Positions 41,952-50,205 of a DNA stretch of 64,000 nt are shown here, piece after piece. Position 1 is the stretch's first letter. Every line of letters begins with the position of its first letter. Origin of the DNA: Neobacillus sp. PS2-9 (GTDB lineage: Bacteria; Bacillota; Bacilli; Bacillales; Cytobacillaceae); NCBI RefSeq assembly GCF_030915525.1, contig NZ_CP133269.1, positions 4,544,501 to 4,608,500 on the forward strand, read 5' to 3'. Under the pieces are notes generated by a model. That model did not search any database. It worked only from the letters and a program-made list of their open reading frames with translations, and was not told where the DNA came from. The translations under genes and the position numbers were made by a program.

Positions 41952-43397
41952 ATGGGAATCATTACGGGGAATCATTTTTTAGACCGATTAAATAACATGA
42001 AAACTGAAATTTGGTATGACGGTGAAAAAATAAAGGGAATGCTTTCTGAACATCCTGCCTTTAAAGGCATCCTGCAAACAAAAGCATCGCTTTATGATTT
42101 GCAGTGTGATAGTGAGTATATCAAGAAAATGACTTACCTATCACCACAAACTAATAGCTTAATAGGACTTTCCTTCCTACAGCCGAAAACAAAAGAAGAT
42201 TTAAAGAAAAAACGAGAAATGTTCGAAATCTGGGCAAAGCACACTCATGGATTGATGGGCAGAAGTCCAGATTATATGAACACAATCGTGATGAGCTTTG
42301 CCTCCTCTTCGGCTGCCCTCTTGAAGGGAAAAGAAAACTGCTTTCCTGAAAACATTCTAGCAGTCTTTGAAAATGCAAAAGAAAACGACCTTTGCTTTAC
42401 ACATACATTCATTACTCCTCAAATCAATCGTTCCCAATACAATTTTGACTGTCCTAAGGACCCCATTTCCGCAAAAGTAATTGATCGAAACGAAAAAGGA
42501 ATCATCATTAAAGGTGCTCGGCTCCTTGCTACACAAGGTGGATTAACGGATGAAGTATTAGTCTATACAGCTCCAAAGAGATTCATGGACCCTGCTGAAG
42601 CATTTGCTTTCTCCATTCCTTCTGATACAAAAGGCTTAAAATTTATTTGTAGGGAATCATTTGTAGGTGGTGAATCCCCCATTAATCACCCCTTAAGCTC
42701 TCGTTATGAAGAGATGGATTCCATCGTCGTTTTTGATAACGTGTTAGTTCCGTGGGACCGAGTATTCTTTTATGACAATGTCGATGCAGCTTATGATTTC
42801 ATGCTTCACAGCTCTTTCCACCATTTTGCCACGCATCAAGCGGTTACGAGGCAAATTGTAAAAACCGAGTTTGTCTTAGGTATTGCTGAACTCTTAGTAG
42901 AGACGATTAATGTGGGTGAATACCAGCATATTGAGGAAAAACTATCTGAAATCATCATCGGTCTTGAAACTATGAAAGCACTTGTGGAAAAGTCTGAACA
43001 TGATGCACAGCTTGATAAATGGGGATACATGCGCCCTAGCCTTCTTCCCCTCCAAGTTGCCACAAACGTCTTTCCACGAATTTATCCTCGTTTCAGCGAA
43101 ATTATTCAATTAATTGGTGCAAGTGGAATGGTATCATTACCGACTGAAAAGGCATTTGAATCTGAAATTCGCACGGAACTTGACCAATATCTTCAAGGGG
43201 CGAGTAAGACGGCTGAGGAGCGCGTGAAAATATTTCGTTTAGCTTGGGATTTGACCATGAGCTCATTTGGAACGAGACAAACACACTATGAAAGATACTT
43301 TTTTGGAGATCCGATACGGCTCTCTAGTACTTTGTACCAAACCTATCCGAAAAATGAACATGTAAGGAAAGTCTGTGATTTCTTAGATTTACATTAA
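41952..43397 (+). CDS. 4-hydroxyphenylacetate 3-hydroxylase-family flavin monooxygenase (YoaI-like)
   Basis: 481 residues, full length for HpaB-type FADH2-utilising monooxygenases. RSPDYMNTIVMSFASSS (about 102-118), TFITPQINRS (about 155-164), GARLLATQGGLTDEVLVY and the C-terminal helical bundle (IIQLIGASGMVSLPTE, FRLAWDLTMSSFGTRQTHYERYF) fit the family in order. It would hydroxylate a phenolic ring using reduced FAD from a separate reductase, which is not adjacent. ATG 41952 has GGAG 7 bases upstream. B. subtilis YoaI is the obvious relative. Confidence 0.9.
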   Translation: MGIITGNHFLDRLNNMKTEIWYDGEKIKGMLSEHPAFKGILQTKASLYDLQCDSEYIKKMTYLSPQTNSLIGLSFLQPKTKEDLKKKREMFEIWAKHTHGLMGRSPDYMNTIVMSFASSSAALLKGKENCFPENILAVFENAKENDLCFTHTFITPQINRSQYNFDCPKDPISAKVIDRNEKGIIIKGARLLATQGGLTDEVLVYTAPKRFMDPAEAFAFSIPSDTKGLKFICRESFVGGESPINHPLSSRYEEMDSIVVFDNVLVPWDRVFFYDNVDAAYDFMLHSSFHHFATHQAVTRQIVKTEFVLGIAELLVETINVGEYQHIEEKLSEIIIGLETMKALVEKSEHDAQLDKWGYMRPSLLPLQVATNVFPRIYPRFSEIIQLIGASGMVSLPTEKAFESEIRTELDQYLQGASKTAEERVKIFRLAWDLTMSSFGTRQTHYERYFFGDPIRLSSTLYQTYPKNEHVRKVCDFLDLH

Positions 43398-43430
43398 AAA
43401 GAGCTGCAACGGCGCAGCTCTTTCCTTTTT
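43396..43430 (+). terminator. Rho-independent terminator
   Basis: AAAGAGCTGC, loop AACG, GCAGCTCTTTCCTTTTT, directly at the hydroxylase stop. Confidence 0.88.
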
Positions 43431-43435
43431 CCTTC

Positions 43436-43990
43436 TTATACTGTTTGAAGGTTTTCCCATTCATGCCGTAAAACGCCCATCACAAGAACGTCATATCGTT
43501 TTCCGTCCCGATAGACCATCGAGCGCTTGCGGCCTTCTAATTGAAAACCAACCTTTTCGTATGCCCTGATTCCACCTCTGTTATATTCAATTACTTCTAA
43601 ACCAACTCGGTCTAGATTTAGTTCATGGAAGGCATAGCGAAGAATCAGCTTTAAGGCATCTGACCCATAACCTTTGTTACGATGTGCGGCCTGGCCAATC
43701 CCAATAGCCAACATTCCCGCGCGATTATTCCACTCGATGCTATGAATAACAGCAAAGCCAATCAGTTCATCATGTTCAATGGTTCTAAGTCGGAAGTAAG
43801 AACTATTATGTCCTGAGCTCCCCTCTTCGCTCCATTGTTCTTTTGTTTTAGGAAGGGCTATGTCTGTATCCACATTGCGTAGATATTCATCGTCCTCGCC
43901 CCACTTCATCATGATGTCCACATCTTCTTCCCTTGCTGCAGATAGCTTTACCCGATCACCGTAAAAAAGTTTAGAATTAATAATGGTCAT
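43436..43990 (-). CDS. GNAT acetyltransferase, RimJ/RimL-type
   Basis: 184 residues. GIGQAAHRNKGYGSDALKLILRYAFHELNLDRVGLEVIEYNRGGIRAYEKVGFQLEGRKR (about 98-157) is the typical RimJ/RimL-like acetyl-CoA site and C-terminal block. The N-terminus FYGDRVKLSAAREEDVDIMMKW is standard. Probably acetylates a protein N-terminus or a small molecule; unknown. GGAGATT precedes ATG 43990. Convergent with the hydroxylase gene. Confidence 0.9.
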   Translation of the reverse strand: MTIINSKLFYGDRVKLSAAREEDVDIMMKWGEDDEYLRNVDTDIALPKTKEQWSEEGSSGHNSSYFRLRTIEHDELIGFAVIHSIEWNNRAGMLAIGIGQAAHRNKGYGSDALKLILRYAFHELNLDRVGLEVIEYNRGGIRAYEKVGFQLEGRKRSMVYRDGKRYDVLVMGVLRHEWENLQTV

Positions 43991-44174
43991 TTTAATCTCC
44001 TTAATATATTGTATTTTTCACCTCTTTACCCTTATAAAACCTGTTAATCGTACGCAATAGCCTCATCCTCCCGATAATTAGTTAGATTAATCATAAGGTT
44101 TTTTCAGTTATGCATCAACCAAAATCTTCCACAATTAATAGTAAACTCTGTGAGATCCACGATGCCCGTTGTCC

Positions 44175-44592
44175 TTAAAAAAATTCCTTACCTGTCACTG
44201 TTACCTTTTCCCATAGTGCCCGTCTGCTTCGAAAATGAACTTGGATGGGAATTGTGAATGGTTCACAAGGACCCTGCACCTTAAAAAAGAGGTTGCTTGG
44301 GCACTGTCACCTGCCCACAGTGCCCGTCTGCCCCGTAAATGAACTTGTATGGGAATTGTGAATGGTTCACAAGGACCTAACACCTTAAAAAAGAGCTTGC
44401 TTGGGCACTGTCACCTGCCCACAGTACCCGTCTGCCCCGTAAATGAACTTGTATGGGAATTGTGAATGGTTCACAAGGACCTTGCACCTTAAAAAAGAGC
44501 TTGCTTGGGCACTGTCACCTGCCCACTGTGCCCGTCTGCCCCGTAAATGAGCTTGTATAGGAATTCTGAATGGTGTACAAAGCCCTTGTTCC
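44175..44592. repeat. 104-bp array J with two hairpins per unit
   Basis: Four tandem units of 104-106 bp starting TTAAAAAAGAGSTTGCTTGG. In each unit one hairpin is GGGCACTGT/ACAGTGCCC and the other TTGTGAA/TTCACAA; their centres are 52 bases apart, so hairpins recur every 52 bp through the array. Minus-strand open frames at 44201-44594 are artefacts of the repeat. It fills most of the gap between a GNAT gene and the glycine-rich protein gene. Confidence 0.93.
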
Positions 44593-44663
44593 ACATTAGT
44601 AAGAGATTACTGTAATGCTATAAGATGAGGTTCTATTGGCTCCACTTCCTAATTCCTTAAAAC

Positions 44664-44688
44664 TAATCAAACGTTTGATTAGTTTTTT
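44664..44688. repeat. K palindrome, single copy
   Basis: TAATCAAACGTTTGATTA followed by GTTTTTT, 25 bases past the stop of the glycine/cysteine-rich protein gene on the minus strand and next to array J. Confidence 0.9.
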
Positions 44689-44710
44689 ACCAAAAAAAAC
44701 AGTTCCTCCG

Positions 44711-45733
44711 CTAAGAGGAACATCCACTTCCACAGCTTGAACAACTGGAGCCGCCGGAGCAACTTGAGCAGCTTGAGCCACCGCCGTCATGACCCCCACC
44801 ACCGTGACCGTCGCCATGCCCACCGTCCTGATGACCTTGCCCATGAGAAGCCGTCCCGCAGAAAATCGCCGTGGAGCAGCCGCTTGTATAATTCGCCGCT
44901 TTCGCATACGTATACTCACTCGCATACTTCCAATAATCATCAAAGTAAAAACTAGAGAAAAATACCATAGCAAGAGACAGGTTCGTCATTTCACCATAAT
45001 GTCGCTGCTTCGTAAATTGACCTTTTGAATCCACATGATACGTTTCTTCCGCATGAATGACTTGCTGCTTCATCTGCATAACAAGGTATTCAACCGTCCC
45101 CCTGTTAGCCTCATTCACTTTAAAATATCTATTAATCAACCATTCATTACTTTCTTCCTTGAACTCTTGTAAAATCTTTTTATCTAAAGGGTATCTAAAA
45201 AAGCTGCCCCAGGACTTCCAGCTATACTCGGTAATCGTAAACAAATGCGAGAACACCCAATCGAAAAACGCTCGTTCTTGCGGTGCAGGCGTTGGACTTG
45301 TATTAGGAGTGTGATGCAGCATTTTTCCAACAAATCGATCGGAGAAAGTGTGATATTTTTGCGTAAAAAGTAGCATCGTATGCCAGACTTCATCCACTTC
45401 TGCACTAAACATAGGCGTTTCCTTTAACATATTTGAAAGCAAGAAATACCGCTTTAATTCAAAAAGACGCCATTCGAATTCATCTTCGGTCCGTTTCGGA
45501 TGTTCCTGAAGAAAACGATATTTTACTTGTTCCATATAATCGGCATTCAAAGAGGAATCTAATTTTTCAAGCAATGGTGTCACTGGAACATCGGTCAGCA
45601 CACCCAAATGCTCAGGAATATTTTCTTTCGCTAATTTAGCTCGATCCTTTGTCGCTAACACCACTACTCCTGTCACCACTCCAGCTAGCACAAGTGCCCC
45701 CGTTACAACTCCAATTACCAAATGAATCACCAT
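44711..45733 (-). CDS. Glycine-rich, Cys-tailed membrane-anchored protein (GRDP/DUF1399-like)
   Basis: 340 residues. An N-terminal membrane segment (about 3-26), then an alpha-helical domain containing the EVDEVWHTMLLFTQKYHTF motif (about 110-128) characteristic of glycine-rich-domain proteins. After it comes a low-complexity tail of Gly/His (HGQGHQDGGHGDGHGGGGHD) and a final Ser/Cys block with repeated CSSCSGG. The Cys-rich end could bind metal or crosslink. Function unknown. ATG 45733 or GTG 45730 may be the start (GAGG upstream). Confidence 0.75.
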   Translation of the reverse strand: MVIHLVIGVVTGALVLAGVVTGVVVLATKDRAKLAKENIPEHLGVLTDVPVTPLLEKLDSSLNADYMEQVKYRFLQEHPKRTEDEFEWRLFELKRYFLLSNMLKETPMFSAEVDEVWHTMLLFTQKYHTFSDRFVGKMLHHTPNTSPTPAPQERAFFDWVFSHLFTITEYSWKSWGSFFRYPLDKKILQEFKEESNEWLINRYFKVNEANRGTVEYLVMQMKQQVIHAEETYHVDSKGQFTKQRHYGEMTNLSLAMVFFSSFYFDDYWKYASEYTYAKAANYTSGCSTAIFCGTASHGQGHQDGGHGDGHGGGGHDGGGSSCSSCSGGSSCSSCGSGCSS

Positions 45734-45786
45734 CCTTCCTCATAATAGTGTACTACGTATTCAAATTGGAAAAAGTTTCATACTAG

Positions 45787-45836
45787 ATAAATAAATGAGA
45801 CGATCCCCATAACAAAGGATCGTCTCATTTATTTAT
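45787..45836. terminator. 20-bp perfect inverted repeat, terminator-like
   Basis: ATAAATAAATGAGACGATCC and its exact complement flank a 10-base loop. On the minus strand it follows the Gp49-like gene, whose stop codon is inside the arm, and a TTTATTTAT tail follows the stem. Confidence 0.85.
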
Positions 45837-46201
45837 ACTAGAAATGCCCCTAACGCCACCATAGCCTTCTTCAATGCTTGTTCATAGGCCTTATCCTTGC
45901 CAATGATGTTACGAAAATCTGCGACATCTCGAACCGTCGAACGTCCTTCTATTTCGTATCCATTATTAAATATTAATAGACAAATAGTGGATTTATCACT
46001 CATTCGATGAAATTTTTTCTCTACAATCATTTCCTCTAACTTCGCCCGTTTTTCATCCTTAATCGCTTGGTTTCGTGAATACGGGATCACTACATGGTCA
46101 TACATATGCTTATTCTTGCACGTGACTAGAAGAATTTTTTCCCCTTTATGTTCTACTTGATTGATCTCCCCACATTTCGGACAAATACTATCGATGAACA
46201 T
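45833..46201 (-). CDS. Zinc-ribbon plus phage Gp49-like domain protein
   Basis: 122 residues. An N-terminal half zinc ribbon (CPKCGEINQ...VTCKNKH) is joined to a C-terminal domain SDKSTICLLIFNNGYEIEGRSTVRDVADFRNIIGKDKAYEQALKKAMVALGAFL, which follows the layout of phage Gp49-type proteins. AGGGAGA precedes ATG 46201. No other phage genes are nearby, so this is a domesticated or stand-alone member. Function unknown. Confidence 0.7.
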   Translation of the reverse strand: MFIDSICPKCGEINQVEHKGEKILLVTCKNKHMYDHVVIPYSRNQAIKDEKRAKLEEMIVEKKFHRMSDKSTICLLIFNNGYEIEGRSTVRDVADFRNIIGKDKAYEQALKKAMVALGAFLV

Positions 46202-46348
46202 ACGAATCGCTCTCCCTTTACTTGAATGGTTTGAAGGATGAAAATTTCTAAGGCTGTGTTACTTTATATATTTCATATCGATAAAAAAATACCTTCTACA
46301 ATGTGAAGGTATGTCAAATTTAATCTGATTTTAATTTTCCTTGTAAAA

Positions 46349-46957
46349 CTATCTCATCTCCAAATTCCTAGCCGTCTTGCTCGTTTCAACCTCTTTTTCC
46401 TCTCTAAACGTACCAAATAAGTAATCGGCAAAAGGAGTACTCACACCGTACCAGTAATTTTCATTTTTATAGTGATGAAGAATATGAACTTTCTTCACCC
46501 ATCTACCGAATTTCGTTTTCGGCTTCAACGGACGGTGGGCTACGTAATGCTTCCATTCATAGGTTAACAACATCGTCATCAACCCTATTCCAAACGTGAC
46601 TGTTCCTGTAAAATCACCCGTGCTGAAATAGAAAATCGAACATATAACCAGGAAGTTTGGCAGGCTGTACCATAACGGTAGAAACAAAAGCTTTAAATCA
46701 TCGGGATAGATATGGTGGTCGTAATGAATTCTCTTGAGAAATTTCAAAAAGTGCGGATTCTTAGGGGTTTTTAAATGAAATAAAAAGCGGTGTGTCAAAT
46801 ATTCACTGAAGGCAAAGGTCAATAGACCGAGTAAGAAATAAAAAACAAATGCAGTTTCTACTCCCACACTAACCACATAAATCACTCCAGATAGGACCAA
46901 CAAGAACATCGTTAAAATGTCAAAATGCAAAAAGAAATCCTGATATACCTTCTTCAT
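46349..46957 (-). CDS. Sterol desaturase/fatty acid hydroxylase-family membrane protein
   Basis: 202 residues with about four membrane helices and the histidine boxes of the diiron hydroxylase family: HRFLFH (about 55-60), HYDHH (about 78-82), HYVAHRP and HILHHYKNENYWYG. These would coordinate a diiron centre that hydroxylates a lipid or carotenoid. ATG 46957, with AAAGGGGAG upstream, is chosen over the frame starting at 46993. Divergent from the EamA transporter gene. Confidence 0.88.
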   Translation of the reverse strand: MKKVYQDFFLHFDILTMFLLVLSGVIYVVSVGVETAFVFYFLLGLLTFAFSEYLTHRFLFHLKTPKNPHFLKFLKRIHYDHHIYPDDLKLLFLPLWYSLPNFLVICSIFYFSTGDFTGTVTFGIGLMTMLLTYEWKHYVAHRPLKPKTKFGRWVKKVHILHHYKNENYWYGVSTPFADYLFGTFREEKEVETSKTARNLEMR

Positions 46958-47113
46958 CACACACTCCCCTTTTTTCCTACACATTACTAACAATTTTATA
47001 ATATTCCGAAAAAATTATCACTACTATTTATTCGATCCTCCTCTCTTAATAAAAATAGTTTGAAAAATGCCTCAATTTGTGATTCGATTAAGAATAATTA
47101 GGAGGGGTTCTAC

Positions 47114-48019
47114 ATGAACGGAAAAATGAGACTCATCATCACCATGCTCATTTTTGGAAGCATCGGGGTATTTGTCAAAAAGATTGATCATCTAGCTTCA
47201 AGCGAAATTGCCTTTTTAAGAGGAATCATCGGGAGTCTATTCCTACTTATTGTTAGTTTTCTATTCAAGCATAAACCATCGCTTAAAGCGTTAAAACAAA
47301 ATGCCCTTCTACTCCTGCTTTCAGGGGCAGCGATTGGCCTGAATTGGATCTTTCTATTTGAATCCTATCGGTATACGACCGTTTCCAATGCGACCATCAG
47401 CTATTACTTCGCGCCAATCTTTGTTATGATTTTGGCTCCATGGATCTTGAAGGAAAAACTGACAAGTATCAAGGTTGCTTGCATCGTAACAGCGATGATT
47501 GGGCTATTTTTAGTGGTTTATACGGGGGCTGGTGGCACAAGCGGCTCTCAGAATCATGCGGTTGGTATTTTGTATGGCCTACTGGCGGCAGCGTTATATG
47601 CCAGCGTCATTTTAATGAACAAATTTATTAAAAATCTATCTGGGTTTGAACTCACATTAGTTCAATTAATGGCTGGGGCAGTGGTCTTGTTTCCCTATAT
47701 CCTGTGGCAGGGAGACCTTAATTTTTCTAGTTTAGATTCAACGTCGCTCATTTTTATCCTGATCCTCGGGATTGTGCATACCGGCTTAGCTTATTTCTTA
47801 TACTTTACGTCTCTTCAGGAATTAAAAGGACAGACTATTGCCGTTCTCAGCTATATTGATCCGATTTCCGCCTTCATTATCGCAGCGATTTTCTTAGGCG
47901 AAAGCATGAACTGGGTGCAAATGCTTGGTGGCGTTCTGATCCTTGGCTCTACTTTTGTAAGTGAAAGGCTAGAGGTAAAATTCGCGAAAAATAGTCAGAC
48001 TCCTACTACTTCGCCATAA
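47114..48019 (+). CDS. EamA-family (DMT) transporter
   Basis: 301 residues, ten predicted membrane helices in two EamA repeats (about 5-140 and 150-290). RYTTVSNATISYYFAPIFVMILAPWILKEKLT in repeat 1 and LKGQTIAVLSYIDPISAFIIAAIFLGESMNWVQ in repeat 2 are the typical C-terminal ends of each repeat. Likely an exporter of an amino acid, metabolite or drug; substrate unknown. AGGAGGGG precedes ATG 47114 and a strong terminator follows. Confidence 0.93.
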   Translation: MNGKMRLIITMLIFGSIGVFVKKIDHLASSEIAFLRGIIGSLFLLIVSFLFKHKPSLKALKQNALLLLLSGAAIGLNWIFLFESYRYTTVSNATISYYFAPIFVMILAPWILKEKLTSIKVACIVTAMIGLFLVVYTGAGGTSGSQNHAVGILYGLLAAALYASVILMNKFIKNLSGFELTLVQLMAGAVVLFPYILWQGDLNFSSLDSTSLIFILILGIVHTGLAYFLYFTSLQELKGQTIAVLSYIDPISAFIIAAIFLGESMNWVQMLGGVLILGSTFVSERLEVKFAKNSQTPTTSP

Positions 48020-48032
48020 TCAATAATATAGT

Positions 48033-48066
48033 AAAAAGGCTGCGGGACGTGTCCGTTAGCCTTTTT
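48033..48066 (+). terminator. Rho-independent terminator
   Basis: AAAAAGGCT, an 18-base loop and AGCCTTTTT, 14 bases past the transporter stop. Array G begins about 35 bases later. Confidence 0.85.
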
Positions 48067-48100
48067 AGAAGTTGGATATGGAAAATAAATTACAACACTT

Positions 48101-48280
48101 GTAGAATTGTTCTTCGATTTTGTAGAATAACTTGAGATTTTGTAGAATTCCTTTGATTTTATGTAGAATTCTTTTAAATTTGTGTAGAATTCCTTCCATT
48201 TTGTGTAGAATTCCATTGAATTTGTGTAGATTCCTTCCATTTCGTGTAGAATTCCATTAAATTTGTGTAGAATTCTTTTA
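48101..48280. repeat. 21-bp phased array G (word TGTAGAATT)
   Basis: Nine copies of GTAGAATT; six of the spacings are exactly 21 bases, the rest 20 (one through a single-base deletion). The spacers are pyrimidine-rich and differ. Reverse complement of the word in array F. Lies past the EamA terminator and 25 bases from the convergent acyltransferase stop. Confidence 0.94.
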
Positions 48281-48305
48281 AAAACAAACAAAGACCGTCC
48301 CCCAT

Positions 48306-49328
48306 TCACCTCCAAAAAGGCTGGCGGGGCTTTATTTTTTGCAGCAAGTAATAAATTATATACGATAAAGTAAAAACAAGCGTTGCATCCAGCAGGTTCC
48401 ATATTAAATGATGAGAAAAATGCCCTAAACCGAAAGATTTGAACAAAATATCTACCATATCAATCAATAAAACATGGACAGCATAGATCCCCAAAGCATT
48501 GCCGCCTATTTTTGTGATCCATACTCCCTTTCCAAGTTGCGGATTATTACAAGTAAAGAAAAACAAACTGACAGTAAGCAATATAGTCGATAAAAAGTAT
48601 TCTCCATGCTTAGCAGATAACACCTTTGTCAGCAAATAACCTTCCGTAGCCTGTAGAATTAAGAAGAAACCTATCAGAGATAAATACGTCCCTTTTTCAA
48701 TTCTAAAGGACTGTATGAAAGGCAACCTGCTGGCAAACCAGAATCCTAAGGTAGTATAAAATAACCCAATGAATAAGGCATCTCGTGTGACTAGAGATAC
48801 TTCATAGAAGATAGAATACGACTGCCCAAAAAGACCGGCTATATTTAAACATAGGCTAAGGATTAATAGGAGCGTTATATTCTTCAACCTAAAGAATAGA
48901 TAGACAACAGAAATGCTCCATGCCAGAGAAATCACAAACCATAATTGATAACCACTTGTTCCATGCCCATAATAAAAGAGATTTAAAGGGGTCAATACCT
49001 CCAAATACTTAGATAACTCGTGCTTAATATTCCCTCCACTTAAAGAAATCCGTAACACATCATAACCGATATAAAATAAAAGCCAGCAAACATATATTTT
49101 TAGTATTTTTATTACATATCTTTTAAAATAGCTTGCAAATCGAGAAATATTTATCACTTTGAGACCGAACAAGTACCCTGAAGCAACAAAGAAAAAGGGT
49201 ACAGCAAACCTTGAAAAGTTATCCAGTAAAAAGAATCCTATCTTGTCATCGCTAGGGAATGTATGGATGATGACAACTGCCACTATCGCAAAAAATTTAA
49301 TGAAGTCGATCGCATAGTTTCTTTCCAT
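48306..49328 (-). CDS. Acyltransferase-3 family membrane protein
   Basis: About 340 residues and ten membrane helices. The family signature at the N-terminus is RNYAIDFIKFFAIVAVVIIHTFP (about 3-25), with the catalytic-type His in IIHTF and RFAVPFFFVASGYLFG soon after. Members O-acylate cell-wall or exopolysaccharide sugars or other carbohydrates at the membrane. Substrate unknown. ATG 49328, with GAGGG upstream, is chosen over the frame start at 49394. Confidence 0.9.
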   Translation of the reverse strand: MERNYAIDFIKFFAIVAVVIIHTFPSDDKIGFFLLDNFSRFAVPFFFVASGYLFGLKVINISRFASYFKRYVIKILKIYVCWLLFYIGYDVLRISLSGGNIKHELSKYLEVLTPLNLFYYGHGTSGYQLWFVISLAWSISVVYLFFRLKNITLLLILSLCLNIAGLFGQSYSIFYEVSLVTRDALFIGLFYTTLGFWFASRLPFIQSFRIEKGTYLSLIGFFLILQATEGYLLTKVLSAKHGEYFLSTILLTVSLFFFTCNNPQLGKGVWITKIGGNALGIYAVHVLLIDMVDILFKSFGLGHFSHHLIWNLLDATLVFTLSYIIYYLLQKIKPRQPFWR

Positions 49329-49472
49329 TTTTCTGCCCTCTATTCCTGTTACTTTCTTTCTGCCACCCCTTATTATTTCCGATATGAAAAGCATTATGTT
49401 TATTTAGGCATTTGTACATACTTCTTATTTTCAAGGATGCGACATATTTATAGAGTAAAAAGATAGGACAAG

Positions 49473-50048
49473 GTGATTGTTATTCTTCAGAAATTAATGG
49501 CTACTATTATTGGCAGTTTGTTAGTAGGAATTGGGGTAAATGGATTTCTCGTTCCTAATTATTTAATTGATGGAGGAATCCTTGGAATCGCATTAATCCT
49601 TCATTACTTCTTTGATTTTCAGACAGGCATTACAATGGTAGCTTTAAGCCTTCCAATCTGTATTTTTGCATCAATGAATGAAAGAGGATATTTTTTTAGC
49701 AGTTTACAAGGACTGTTACTCTCTTCTTTGTTCATTGATATACTCGCTCCCCTTCGACACCAATTCTCTGTTTCCCACCTTGCAGGTGCATTAATAGGGG
49801 GCGTGATTATCGGAACGGGAGTGGGTTTAATGCTCCGATATGAGACGAGCACTGGAGGAACCGACTTACTCGCGAAAATCATTTCAGGTACCTTTTCCAT
49901 GAACATTGCACTTGTCATTATCGTTATTGATGGACTTATTGTTTTAGCAGGTTTTACTGTACTTTCATTAGACAGCTTCTTCTACTCGTGCCTGGCCATT
50001 ACTACAGTGGGTCTAACCACTTCTTTTTTTGCCGGTCATCAACCGTAA
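49473..50048 (+). CDS. YitT/YczE-type short membrane protein
   Basis: 191 residues, five to six membrane helices, matching the membrane half of YitT-family proteins (GSLLVGIGVNGFLVPNYLIDGGILGIALILHY, GTGVGLMLRYETSTGGTDLLAKI). It ends where the cytoplasmic DUF2179 domain of full-length YitT proteins would start, so it is the short form. Function unknown; GTG 49473 has AGGA upstream. Divergent from the acyltransferase gene. Confidence 0.85.
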   Translation: MIVILQKLMATIIGSLLVGIGVNGFLVPNYLIDGGILGIALILHYFFDFQTGITMVALSLPICIFASMNERGYFFSSLQGLLLSSLFIDILAPLRHQFSVSHLAGALIGGVIIGTGVGLMLRYETSTGGTDLLAKIISGTFSMNIALVIIVIDGLIVLAGFTVLSLDSFFYSCLAITTVGLTTSFFAGHQP

Positions 50049-50205
50049 CTCCTTTTCTTTCTCATTTTTGTAAAGGGCATCTAGGTAAATGTCTAATCCT
50101 AGGACAATCATGGTACATAGTATGAAATTGTGTTCGTTATAAATGTGAATATGAAGATGCTTTTTAAAAAAAATTCAACTAAGATGGGTAAGGAGAATGT
50201 TTCGA

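Noticed and set aside
41750-41995. 81-codon plus-strand frame before the hydroxylase gene
   Set aside because: No ribosome site, unusual composition, and overlap with the start of a well-supported gene.
44201-44594. Two minus-strand open frames of 60 and 69 codons
   Set aside because: Both are translations of the 104-bp repeat J and repeat internally; no ribosome sites.
48108-48280. Array G as part of a coding frame (GIYTNSMEFYTKW...)
   Set aside because: Low-complexity repeat translation, no ribosome site, antisense to the EamA transcript side.
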